Assembly: GCA_031257235.1 (NCBI GenBank)
Contig: JAIRPA010000016.1
Location: forward strand, 1 to 7,499
DNA: 7,499 nt
From: Burkholderiales bacterium
Lineage (GTDB): Bacteria; Pseudomonadota; Gammaproteobacteria; Burkholderiales; Casimicrobiaceae
Direction: 5' to 3'
Under the pieces are notes generated by a model. It searched no databases, had not been told where the DNA came from, and was given only the letters and a program-made list of their open reading frames with translations. The position numbers were made by a program, and so were the translations under genes. Shown here piece after piece: positions 1 to 5,548 of the stretch (position 1 is the stretch's first letter; each line of letters opens with the position of its first letter).

Positions 1-120
1 GCCGCGGGGGTGTCTTTCAGAATCAACGCGGATGTCACCGCGCGCGTGATGTTTGAGCGGCTTCGTAACATGAATGATCGTCGGGCGATTGCGCAAATCT
101 ATTATTATTTTGGCGTTTAA
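1..120 (+). CDS. C-terminal end of a probable outer-membrane beta-barrel protein (partial)
   Basis: An open frame enters from the left edge in frame 1 and stops at TAA 118-120, leaving 39 residues. The sequence alternates polar and hydrophobic or aromatic residues (VSFRINADVTARVMFERL, then IAQIYYYFGV), as in the last two transmembrane strands of an outer-membrane barrel. Such proteins usually end in an aromatic residue; here the last is Val with Phe two before it, so the signature is imperfect. The stop codon overlaps the Shine-Dalgarno of the next gene, so it is very likely the upstream member of the same operon as the ABC transporter. The specific family cannot be recognised from so short a tail. 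A soluble beta-rich protein is the main alternative. Confidence 0.55.
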   Translation, partial: AAGVSFRINADVTARVMFERLRNMNDRRAIAQIYYYFGV

Positions 121-124
121 GGAG
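119..124 (+). promoter_or_regulatory. Shine-Dalgarno AAGGAG fixing the GTG start at 131
   Basis: AAGGAG overlaps the TAA of the upstream gene and lies six bases before GTG 131. It supports this non-ATG start and indicates translational coupling with the upstream barrel gene. Confidence 0.75.
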
Positions 125-130
125 TGATTC

Positions 131-757
131 GTGAAAACCAAGGTGTGGGCTTTTTTCTTGTTATTCATCGTTTCCTGTCAGGGGTGGGCGGCAGTGGGCT
201 GTGATTTAAATGATCCTGATCGGGATGTTAAGCGTCTTTTCCCAAGCTCGACCGGGTATAAAACGGCTTATCAGTCTATTGAAAAATCCGGCGGTCAAGC
301 CCTTTTGAAAGAGGTGGAAGCGCTTTTAGGCGATGAGTTTCAAGGGCTTTATGAAACCATCGACGTGCCTTACACAATTTATACCATTTATAAAGGCAGT
401 GACATCATCGGCTATATTCATGGGATCAATCAAAAAGGCGTGTATGGCGGGTTGCAGGTTTTTTTGGGGGTCGATCATAAAGGGGTGATTACACGATTTT
501 ATTATCAAAAATTAACGTCCAAAAAAGCCGCGTTGATGCGCGAGAACGATTTTGCTCAACAGTTTATAGGATTATCGTGGGAAGATTTTAAGAGTTATCT
601 CCCCAAAACCCATGAGGGGGGAAGCGAAAAAGTCAAACAGATTAAAAATCCTAATGTCGATGACGCGGCGGACTTTTACTCAACACTGCGCGCGGTAAAA
701 AAGAATCTGATTTTGATGCAGGTTTTTGTCTTTGAGAATAAGGAGCGCGCGCAATGA
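131..757 (+). CDS. Secreted FMN-binding-domain-like protein, partner of an ABC transporter
   Basis: The 208-residue product starts at GTG, supported by AAGGAG six bases upstream. Residues 4-21 form a signal peptide. Two lipobox-like sites are possible, IVSC (Cys16) and AVGC (Cys24, followed by Asp), so it may be a lipoprotein or simply exported. The segment LNDPDRDVKRLFP (26-38) follows. Residues 84-150 (IYKGSDIIGYIHG, then GVYGGLQVFLGVDHKGVI) resemble the core of the FMN-binding domain of NqrC/RnfG-type proteins. The covalent flavin motif SGAT is missing; the matching place near 181-190 reads DFYSTLRAVK. It may therefore bind flavin non-covalently or not at all. The stop overlaps the permease start (ATGA), so it probably works with the transporter on the periplasmic side. 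The family resemblance is moderate and the function is unknown. Confidence 0.75.
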   Translation: MKTKVWAFFLLFIVSCQGWAAVGCDLNDPDRDVKRLFPSSTGYKTAYQSIEKSGGQALLKEVEALLGDEFQGLYETIDVPYTIYTIYKGSDIIGYIHGINQKGVYGGLQVFLGVDHKGVITRFYYQKLTSKKAALMRENDFAQQFIGLSWEDFKSYLPKTHEGGSEKVKQIKNPNVDDAADFYSTLRAVKKNLILMQVFVFENKERAQ

Positions 758-1935
758 ATATTTTTCAGGTTTCATCTAAAAATTTGTTGCGTCGGAAACT
801 GCGAACCTTTTTTACGGTGTTCGGCATCATGCTTTCCACGTGGGTGTTGGTCACGCTTTTGGGGTTTAACAAAGGTTATGAGCAATCTTTGAGCAACAGC
901 ATCGACGGCATGGGGTTTCAGATCGTCTTGACGGCTAAGGGTTGCCCTTATGAGGCAGCAACACTGATGTTAAAAGGCGGAACGGGTTTGCGCTACATGC
1001 CCGAAGATTTGGTTCGGGATGTGGCAAGTCGCCCTGAAGTTTTGCAAGCCACGGCAATGTTAATGCACGCGGAGTTTGATCCCAATAAAGGAGAAAACGG
1101 CGGCACGACCGTCTTTTTGGGGGTTGACCCTAAGACTTATCCTTCCATGAAGCCTTATTTGCAGTTCAAGCAGGGCGCGTGGTTTGCCGACGATGCCAAA
1201 GATGAAATCGTGTTGGGTTATGAGGCGGCAGAGTTGGAACAACGCGAAGTCGGCGATTTAATGATTTTGCCGGGCAGTGAAGTCGAATATAAAGTCGTGG
1301 GAATATTATCACGCACCGGAACGCAAGATGACGGAATGATCTATCTCCCTTTAACCGCCACACAAAAAGTTTTTAAAAAAGAGGGTGAGTTGACGATGTT
1401 GGGTATCCGTTTAAAACCATCCGTCGATCAAAATGCGTTTGAAGAGAGTTTATATCAGTTGCCCGATGTTCAAGTTGTTTCTATGGCGCAAGTCAAAAAC
1501 ACAATTATGAGCCTTGTCTCCAGCGCGAAAGCAATTGTAATGTCGATAGCGTTCATTGCTTTTTTGATTGCGATGTTTGGCGTATTAAACACGGTGTTGA
1601 TGTCCGTATTTGAGCGTTTTCAGGAAATCGGTATTTTAAAAAGCATGGGCGCGTTGCCCAAGGATATTTTTAAAATGATATTAATCGAAACAACGCTGTT
1701 GTGCGCCATCGGCGGTTTGTTCGGTATTGTGATTGCTTACGGGTTTTCAGGACTTTCTGAAGCGGCCATACGATATTTTTTACCGTTTGCCCCCACCGGT
1801 TCGTTGATCATCATTGATACGTTTATTGTTGTATTTTCCTTTATTTCAATCACGCTGATCGGTCTGATTGGCGGTATTTATCCGGCGTGGCGGGCTTCTC
1901 ATATTCGTCCGCTAGACAGCATCAGGAGCGAATAA
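754..1935 (+). CDS. ABC transporter permease, MacB/FtsX type
   Basis: The 393-residue protein has the classic MacB/LolC architecture: a cytoplasmic amphipathic start (NLLRRKLRTFF), TM1 at about 19-38, a large periplasmic domain at about 40-255, then TM2 (260-284), TM3 (308-330) and TM4 (350-375). It ends in the conserved GGIYPAWRASHIRPLDSIR. The coupling segment FERFQEIGILKSMGA (286-300) is typical of FtsX-family permeases that contact the ATPase. Such transporters usually work by mechanotransmission across the periplasm, extruding a substrate or releasing lipoproteins, rather than by a membrane channel. An unusual piece just after TM1 is GCPYEAATLMLKGG (63-76) with a lone Cys64. The start ATG 754 overlaps the previous stop and has AAGGAG at 740-745. 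The ATPase gene follows with no gap. The substrate is unknown; it is not LolC/E or FtsX proper by context. Confidence 0.92.
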   Translation: MNIFQVSSKNLLRRKLRTFFTVFGIMLSTWVLVTLLGFNKGYEQSLSNSIDGMGFQIVLTAKGCPYEAATLMLKGGTGLRYMPEDLVRDVASRPEVLQATAMLMHAEFDPNKGENGGTTVFLGVDPKTYPSMKPYLQFKQGAWFADDAKDEIVLGYEAAELEQREVGDLMILPGSEVEYKVVGILSRTGTQDDGMIYLPLTATQKVFKKEGELTMLGIRLKPSVDQNAFEESLYQLPDVQVVSMAQVKNTIMSLVSSAKAIVMSIAFIAFLIAMFGVLNTVLMSVFERFQEIGILKSMGALPKDIFKMILIETTLLCAIGGLFGIVIAYGFSGLSEAAIRYFLPFAPTGSLIIIDTFIVVFSFISITLIGLIGGIYPAWRASHIRPLDSIRSE

Positions 1936-2619
1936 ATGAACCGGTTCATTGAAGCCCACGATCTGACCAAAACGTATTCGCGCGGGGCAGAACAAATCAC
2001 CGCGCTCAATAACGTTTCTTTTGCGGTGGATAAAGGTGATATTGTTTCTGTGGTCGGCGCCTCCGGCTCCGGCAAAACAACCTTGGTCAATGTGTTGGGT
2101 TGCTTGGACAATCCTTCTTCAGGCACGTTGATGATCAATCATAAAGTGATTTTCGGCGAAGGAAAATTATTATCCGAGCCGGCATTAACCAAAATCCGTC
2201 GCGCAACGTTTGGTTATGTATTTCAGAAGTTTTTTTTAATCCCCACACTATCGGTTAAAGAAAATATATTATTGCCTTCCGTGTTTCAACCCGATCATAC
2301 TCCTGATGACGAGTCTTTATATCAATTGATGGACATGTTGGGGATTGCGCGTCGTGAGAATCATTTGCCTTCGCAACTTTCCGGCGGGGAAATGCAGCGC
2401 GTTGCGATTGCACGCGCCTTGATTCACAAGCCGGAAGTATTGATTGCCGATGAGCCGACGGGCAATTTAGACAGCAAACGCTCGAACGAAATTAAAGATT
2501 TGTTGCTTCGACTGAATCAAGAAAACGGCATCACGGTGATTATCGTCACGCACAATCCCGATATTGCCAAGATCGGCAATAAAACGTTAGAACTTGTTGA
2601 CGGAAAACTGATGGGGTGA
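1936..2619 (+). CDS. ABC transporter ATP-binding protein, MacB/LolD type
   Basis: The 227-residue nucleotide-binding subunit has all motifs intact: Walker A GASGSGKT (41-48), Q-loop Gln97 in YVFQKF, signature LSGGEMQ (148-154), Walker B VLIADEP (168-174), D-loop NLD (177-179) and the switch His206 in VTHN. The length and the sequence ADEPTGNLDS place it in the MacB/LolD/FtsE branch, whose partners are four-TM FtsX-like permeases like the one encoded just upstream. ATG 1936 directly follows the permease stop and has AGGAG at 1924-1928 inside the permease end. It should form a homodimer that powers a permease dimer at the inner membrane. Its last 33 bases overlap the 3' end of aat on the other strand, and no separate terminator is seen. 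Confidence 0.95.
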   Translation: MNRFIEAHDLTKTYSRGAEQITALNNVSFAVDKGDIVSVVGASGSGKTTLVNVLGCLDNPSSGTLMINHKVIFGEGKLLSEPALTKIRRATFGYVFQKFFLIPTLSVKENILLPSVFQPDHTPDDESLYQLMDMLGIARRENHLPSQLSGGEMQRVAIARALIHKPEVLIADEPTGNLDSKRSNEIKDLLLRLNQENGITVIIVTHNPDIAKIGNKTLELVDGKLMG

Positions 2620-3282
2620 GGGGGTCACTTTTTGCCGAACGGCGATCTCCACCCACTTTAAAAAATCAGCGCGGGGAACGGGTTTTGCGCCCAAGCTCGC
2701 CAAGTGCGCGGTTTGTTGTTGACAATCAATATGGTCAACACCTAAGGAGGATAACCAAAAAACCAAATGCGCCAAGGCAACTTTGGAGGCGTCGGTTTTG
2801 CGCGCGAACATGGATTCTCCGAAGAAAAACCGACCGATTAAAAGCCCGTATAACCCGCCCACCAAATCGTTGTGCGCATCAAACGTTTCCATCGAATGCG
2901 CGTAACCCATCCGATGAAGTTCGCTGTAAGCCTCAATAAAAGTTTGGCTGATCCACGTCTCGCCGGATTGTCCTTTGCGTTTTATTTGAGCGCACGAGGT
3001 CATGACCTGATCAAACGCAGTATTGTGCCGAACGATAAAACGGTTTTGTCGCAGTGTTTTTTTCAGCGATCTTGAACATTTAAAATCTCGAACCGCCAAC
3101 ACCATGCGCGGGTCGGGACTCCACCATGAAATGAAATTGTCCTCGCTCATCCAAGGAAAGATGCCCATTTTATAAGCCTTCAAAATTTTGGAAGGCGACA
3201 ACCCCAATCCAACGGCAACAGGGCGGTTGGGGTTCATCGTCAAAGGCGACGGGAAATGGTCAGAATCGTCAAGCCACAACAT
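2587..3282 (-). CDS. aat: Leucyl/phenylalanyl-tRNA--protein transferase
   Basis: The 231-residue protein is close to the family length (about 200-240). Aat moves Leu or Phe from aminoacyl-tRNA onto proteins with N-terminal Arg or Lys, marking them for ClpS/ClpAP degradation (N-end rule) in the cytoplasm. Family motifs are clear: AYKMGIFPW (36-44), WWSPDPRMVL (53-62), GETWISQTFIEAYSELHRMG (107-126), AHSMETF (128-134), GGLYGLLIGRFFFGESMF (142-159), DASKVAL (164-170) and IDCQQQTAHLASLGA (185-199). ATG 3282 is the only plausible start: an in-frame TGA lies two codons upstream, and the FPSP at 10-13 matches the usual N-terminus. No good Shine-Dalgarno is visible. The normal GG of AVGGDL reads AVGLGL here, a small departure. 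The 3' end overlaps the ABC ATPase gene. Confidence 0.95.
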   Translation of the reverse strand: MLWLDDSDHFPSPLTMNPNRPVAVGLGLSPSKILKAYKMGIFPWMSEDNFISWWSPDPRMVLAVRDFKCSRSLKKTLRQNRFIVRHNTAFDQVMTSCAQIKRKGQSGETWISQTFIEAYSELHRMGYAHSMETFDAHNDLVGGLYGLLIGRFFFGESMFARKTDASKVALAHLVFWLSSLGVDHIDCQQQTAHLASLGAKPVPRADFLKWVEIAVRQKVTPSPHQFSVNKF

Positions 3283-3354
3283 GTGATGTCAAAAACGGGT
3301 TGATCCGGGACAGGCTCGATATTATCTAATATTGGAGACCAAAATCCTTGAGTG

Positions 3355-3382
3355 GTTTTGCAATGGGAGACCTTTGCAAAAC
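3355..3382. repeat. Inverted repeat, 9-base arms
   Basis: GTTTTGCAA (3355-3363) and TTGCAAAAC (3374-3382) are perfect reverse complements around a 10-base loop. The right arm is part of the 18-base direct repeat at 3367-3384, so this may be the abutting ends of a decayed mobile element. There is no T-run on the plus strand and no neighbouring gene it would terminate. Confidence 0.5.
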
Positions 3383-3384
3383 TC
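3367..3384. repeat. 18-base direct repeat, copy 1 (insertion-sequence-end-like)
   Basis: GAGACCTTTGCAAAACTC matches the copy at 3687-3704 in 17 of 18 positions, same orientation, 320 bases apart. A match this good at that distance is unlikely by chance. The GAGACC-TTTGCAAAA look recalls terminal repeats of some IS5-type elements, but that is memory of style, not a database match, and no transposase lies between the copies. Confidence 0.55.
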
Positions 3385-3504
3385 GGTTTTTGGGCGGGAT
3401 TGCGTTTGGGCGAAACGTACATTATCACGCAAAGTTAGTGGAGACCCCGAGACTCCTCAAGAAGAGTGATCCGGCTTTGCACAAGTCTTGCGCCGGAGAC
3501 GGGC

Positions 3505-3533
3505 AAAAAAAAACGCCGACAAAAATGTCGGCG
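3505..3533 (-). terminator. Intrinsic terminator reading leftward
   Basis: CGCCGACA (3514-3521) and TGTCGGCG (3526-3533) form a perfect 8-base-pair stem with a 4-base loop. On the plus strand nine A residues (3505-3513) precede it, so on the minus strand the hairpin is followed by nine T residues, a textbook Rho-independent terminator. It would end transcripts coming from nagZ, more than 500 bases upstream, or from an unrecognised small RNA in between, and would insulate aat from them. Confidence 0.85.
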
Positions 3534-3550
3534 AAATCAAAAATTACAGC

Positions 3551-3586
3551 AAAAAAGGGCGCAGCGTTTCGACATCGCTCTTGCCC
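3551..3586 (-). terminator. Possible second leftward terminator
   Basis: On the minus strand GGGC (3586-3583) and AGCG (3579-3576) pair with CGCT (3566-3563) and GCCC (3560-3557) through a small internal loop, followed directly by six T residues (3556-3551). It is weaker than the terminator just downstream. Arranged in tandem they would give efficient termination of a minus-strand transcript. Confidence 0.45.
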
Positions 3587-3686
3587 TGAACCGCAGAAAC
3601 AAGATAACCATGCCCCCCGCATGGTAGGAGTGACGACGGGAACCGCTGCATGAAACGAAACTTGAAGGACAAAGTTTCAACCAACC

Positions 3687-3704
3687 GAGAACTTTGCAAA
3701 ACTC
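3687..3704. repeat. 18-base direct repeat, copy 2
   Basis: GAGAACTTTGCAAAACTC differs from copy 1 only at the fifth base. Together the copies bracket the hairpin-rich segment, and this copy lies just upstream of it when read on the minus strand. Confidence 0.55.
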
Positions 3705-4069
3705 CTTCATGGGTTACGTTGAGTTTTTTGGTCATCTTAGGCGTGACGCCTTAACGACTTCTTAACAATCTTGCGACCTTCAAAAAAACATCACACTTCA
3801 GTCATGCACGGGTTGATTATCCCCTTTCTTGATTGGTGGAAACGTAACCGCGGAATAAAAATCAAAATTTGTTACAAACCTGTGTTGATTTGGCAACAAT
3901 AACCACAAAGACAAAAGTGATTTGCGTCATTATTTTGGGTGAACATGCCGATGTTCGTGTGTTTGATCGTGTCAAACGGATGACATTGCCAAACTATCGA
4001 GCTACGGTTTACCTATGTCGCGGGGTTGTTTTTGGGCAATGACTTTAAAGGAGTATTCGTGCGGACCAT

Positions 4070-5125
4070 TCAAGATGATCTTTTGGTCATTTGTGACCAC
4101 CGCTTTTGGAGCATGTTGAAACGGTCTTCGGAATATACAGGTTTCCAGCGCGTCAACAAGTCGTCAATGGCATCAAATTCGTTACAAGCTAATACAACGT
4201 CACACCCCGCGATGAAGGCGGCATTTGCGCGCGCCACCCAATCCCCCACACTGTGCGCGCCAACCATTCCCAAATCATCCGAGAAGACAAGCCCCGTAAA
4301 TTTGAGCTTGCCTCGCAAGACATCGTTGATCCAAAAGGATGAAAATCCTGCAGGCATTTTGTCGTGATTCGGATAGCGCACATGCGCCATCATCACCGAG
4401 GTAAGATGATCCGAGATCACGAGGTAGGGCGCCATATCTAGGGAAATATCAAAAAAATCGCGTGTGTCTTCAGGCATTTCCGTATGAGAATCTGCCTCGA
4501 CAAACCCGTGTCCGGGAAAATGCTTGCCGACCGTCGCCACGCCAAACGAGCGTAATCCGCGGCAAAAACCTCCGGCTAAGAGGGAGACCACGTGAAAATC
4601 CTCCCCGAAGGAGCGGTTGCCGATCACGGCACTTTTTCCGTAATCAATATCCAACACCGGCGCAAAGCTAAAATCAATCGAAAGATCAATTAACTCCGCT
4701 GCAAGTCGCCGCCCCAGACGGAAGGCGGCGAGGCAGGCTTTGTTTTTTTCGGAGTGGCGTTTTCTAATGCTTCCCATCGGCGGCAGCGTTTTAAAACGCG
4801 GCGCGCGCAAACGCTGAACGCGCCCGCCTTCTTGGTCGATTCCGATCACAAGAGGCGGGGTACGGATCGCGTGGATGTGATCGCAAAGCGCGCGAAGCTG
4901 ATGCCGCGATTTCACGTTTCGCGCGAATAAGATGACCCCGCCGACCAAGGGGTGCGATAAACGACGGAGATCGTTTTCTGTCAGGGTGAGAGACTCGACG
5001 CCGCACATGACAGGTCCGCGCGGTAGTTTTAAAGGCGGTTTAAAAGAGGTTTTTTCGTGTGTTTTTTGGTGGGTCCGTGAGTGGCAACGATCAAGACTTT
5101 GTTTTTTATAAGGGTGACGACGCAT
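4070..5125 (-). CDS. nagZ: Beta-N-acetylhexosaminidase NagZ (GH3), peptidoglycan recycling
   Basis: NagZ removes N-acetylglucosamine from GlcNAc-anhydromuropeptides in the cytoplasm. The product feeds cell-wall recycling and, in many bacteria, AmpR-type beta-lactamase signalling. The 351-residue protein shows GPVM (37-40), HPLVGGVILFARN (58-70), IDQEGGRVQR (96-105), IGNRSFG (168-174), the catalytic loop GKHFPGHGFVEADSH (200-214; Asp212/His214 dyad), MMAHVRYP (245-252) and FSDDLGM (281-287) with the probable nucleophile Asp283. The usual family N-terminus lies at GPVM, so ATG 5125 gives about 36 extra basic residues. The next ATG (codon 40) would cut into the conserved start, so 5125 is kept, with only a weak GGA as ribosome site. 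The C-terminus is roughly 25 residues shorter than E. coli NagZ after the nucleophile. No terminator follows closely. Confidence 0.94.
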   Translation of the reverse strand: MRRHPYKKQSLDRCHSRTHQKTHEKTSFKPPLKLPRGPVMCGVESLTLTENDLRRLSHPLVGGVILFARNVKSRHQLRALCDHIHAIRTPPLVIGIDQEGGRVQRLRAPRFKTLPPMGSIRKRHSEKNKACLAAFRLGRRLAAELIDLSIDFSFAPVLDIDYGKSAVIGNRSFGEDFHVVSLLAGGFCRGLRSFGVATVGKHFPGHGFVEADSHTEMPEDTRDFFDISLDMAPYLVISDHLTSVMMAHVRYPNHDKMPAGFSSFWINDVLRGKLKFTGLVFSDDLGMVGAHSVGDWVARANAAFIAGCDVVLACNEFDAIDDLLTRWKPVYSEDRFNMLQKRWSQMTKRSS

Positions 5126-5180
5126 CGTGTTGTTCCAATCAAAAGCGTAAGCCTACAACGGATTTTGCGATTTGCACAAC

Positions 5181-5432
5181 CTATTGCGCGGGGGTAAGCC
5201 GGTCGGCGAGTGAGCCGGCGGTGATGACGAATTGGTGCGGCGCATGAGAGATAAATAGCCTTCCGAAACCTCCCTCTAACGTTTCCGTGCGAAAAGATAA
5301 GGTTTGCCGAGGATTTCTTCCTTGAGTGCCTTCAACCCACCAAAAGATCACCTCAAAATGCACAAAATCCAAAAAAAAGGTCTCAAGCGATGCCGGTCTT
5401 TTGTAACCGTCGTGTTTTTGTGAGAAAATCAA
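5181..5432 (-). CDS. Uncertain small open frame upstream of nagZ
   Basis: The frame gives 83 codons from a TTG start, on the same strand as nagZ and ending 55 bases before it. No clear Shine-Dalgarno precedes the TTG, and no ATG lies inside the frame. The predicted protein contains FVHFEVIFWWVEGTQGRN and LFISHAPHQFVITAGSLADR. I recognise no family. In many betaproteobacteria acpS precedes nagZ, and the ISHAPHQFVITAG stretch is faintly reminiscent of the AcpS C-terminal strand, but the AcpS N-terminal GIGTDI motif is not found in any frame nearby. It may be chance, or a decayed gene. Confidence 0.2.
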   Translation of the reverse strand: MIFSQKHDGYKRPASLETFFLDFVHFEVIFWWVEGTQGRNPRQTLSFRTETLEGGFGRLFISHAPHQFVITAGSLADRLTPAQ

Positions 5433-5501
5433 AAGCTAAGCCTGTGCGAAATTTGGCGGTTGGCAAAGGTTTGGGTAAGGATTTTGCTAAGGTTACTTGT
5501 T

Positions 5502-5516
5502 GCATCGGCTCGATGC
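5502..5516 (+). repeat. Perfect small hairpin in the leader of the DUF4124 gene
   Basis: GCATCG and CGATGC pair perfectly around GCT. An in-frame ATG (5513-5515) is buried in the right arm, which would hinder initiation there and supports the later ATG 5549. No T-run follows, so it is not an intrinsic terminator. Confidence 0.4.
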
Positions 5517-5548
5517 GTTTAACAATTTTGATTTTCCCGTTCTTTTTT

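Larger units (their letters stand above)
3505..3678 (-). ncRNA. Candidate structured small RNA or structured 3' UTR
   Basis: Read leftward, this 174-base segment contains a 7-pair hairpin (GAAACTT/AAGTTTC, 3678-3657) and an outer pairing GCAGCGGTT/AAACGCTGC (3649-3641 with 3569-3561, one mismatch) that encloses a 7-pair hairpin ACCATGC/GCATGGT (3625-3607). It finishes with the two terminators. The outer pairing and the weaker terminator use some of the same bases and so are mutually exclusive. I do not recognise 6S, tmRNA, SRP or RNase P signatures, and no promoter is clear. It could equally be a repeat element or the tail of the nagZ transcript. Confidence 0.25.
3283..4069. other. Intergenic region without a convincing gene
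   Basis: This 787-base stretch lies between two minus-strand genes, aat and nagZ. Open frames are short, on both strands, lack Shine-Dalgarno sequences and match no family I know. The longest candidate, minus 3735-3544 (63 codons, ATG), has no ribosome site, and its stop lies beyond a hairpin/T-run that would end the transcript first. What the region does hold is structural. There is a perfect AT-rich inverted repeat ATATTA-TC-TAATAT at 3319-3332 upstream of aat, and hairpins at 3355-3382, 3514-3533, 3557-3586, 3607-3625, 3657-3678 and 3739-3751. There is also a pair of 18-base direct repeats. The part from about 3760 to 4069 shows nothing I can name. Confidence 0.6.
5126..5548. other. Divergent intergenic region, poorly explained
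   Basis: It lies between the starts of nagZ (leftward) and the DUF4124 gene (rightward), so it should hold promoters for both. I find only weak matches: for nagZ, a TTGTGC / TAGGCT pair 18 apart on the minus strand; for the right-hand unit, TTGGCA / TTTGCT. Neither is convincing. The region also contains an 83-codon minus-strand open frame (described separately) and a small perfect hairpin at 5502-5516. Confidence 0.5.

Noticed and set aside
2616..3075. Plus-strand frames of 107 and 67 codons after the ABC ATPase
   Set aside because: Both are antisense shadows of aat, which has clear family motifs throughout.
3544..3735. 63-codon minus-strand ATG frame in the gene-free region
   Set aside because: It has no Shine-Dalgarno and no recognisable protein family. 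It overlaps several hairpins, and its stop lies beyond a hairpin/T-run that could end the transcript.
3871..3880. 10-base identity GTTACAAACC shared with 7291-7300 in the hcp leader
   Set aside because: A single 10-mer match between two places in 7.5 kb is expected by chance.
3872..3956. Tiny minus-strand frames, including a Cys-rich 24-residue one and a hydrophobic 22-residue one resembling a small membrane toxin
   Set aside because: Neither has a ribosome site or a family match; frames this short are expected by chance.
4026..4367. Plus-strand open frame with a strong AAAGGAG followed by GTG at 4059
   Set aside because: Apart from the first bases it lies antisense to the well-supported 3' part of nagZ, its protein has no family look, and its composition is that of a shadow frame. 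The ribosome-site match is probably chance.
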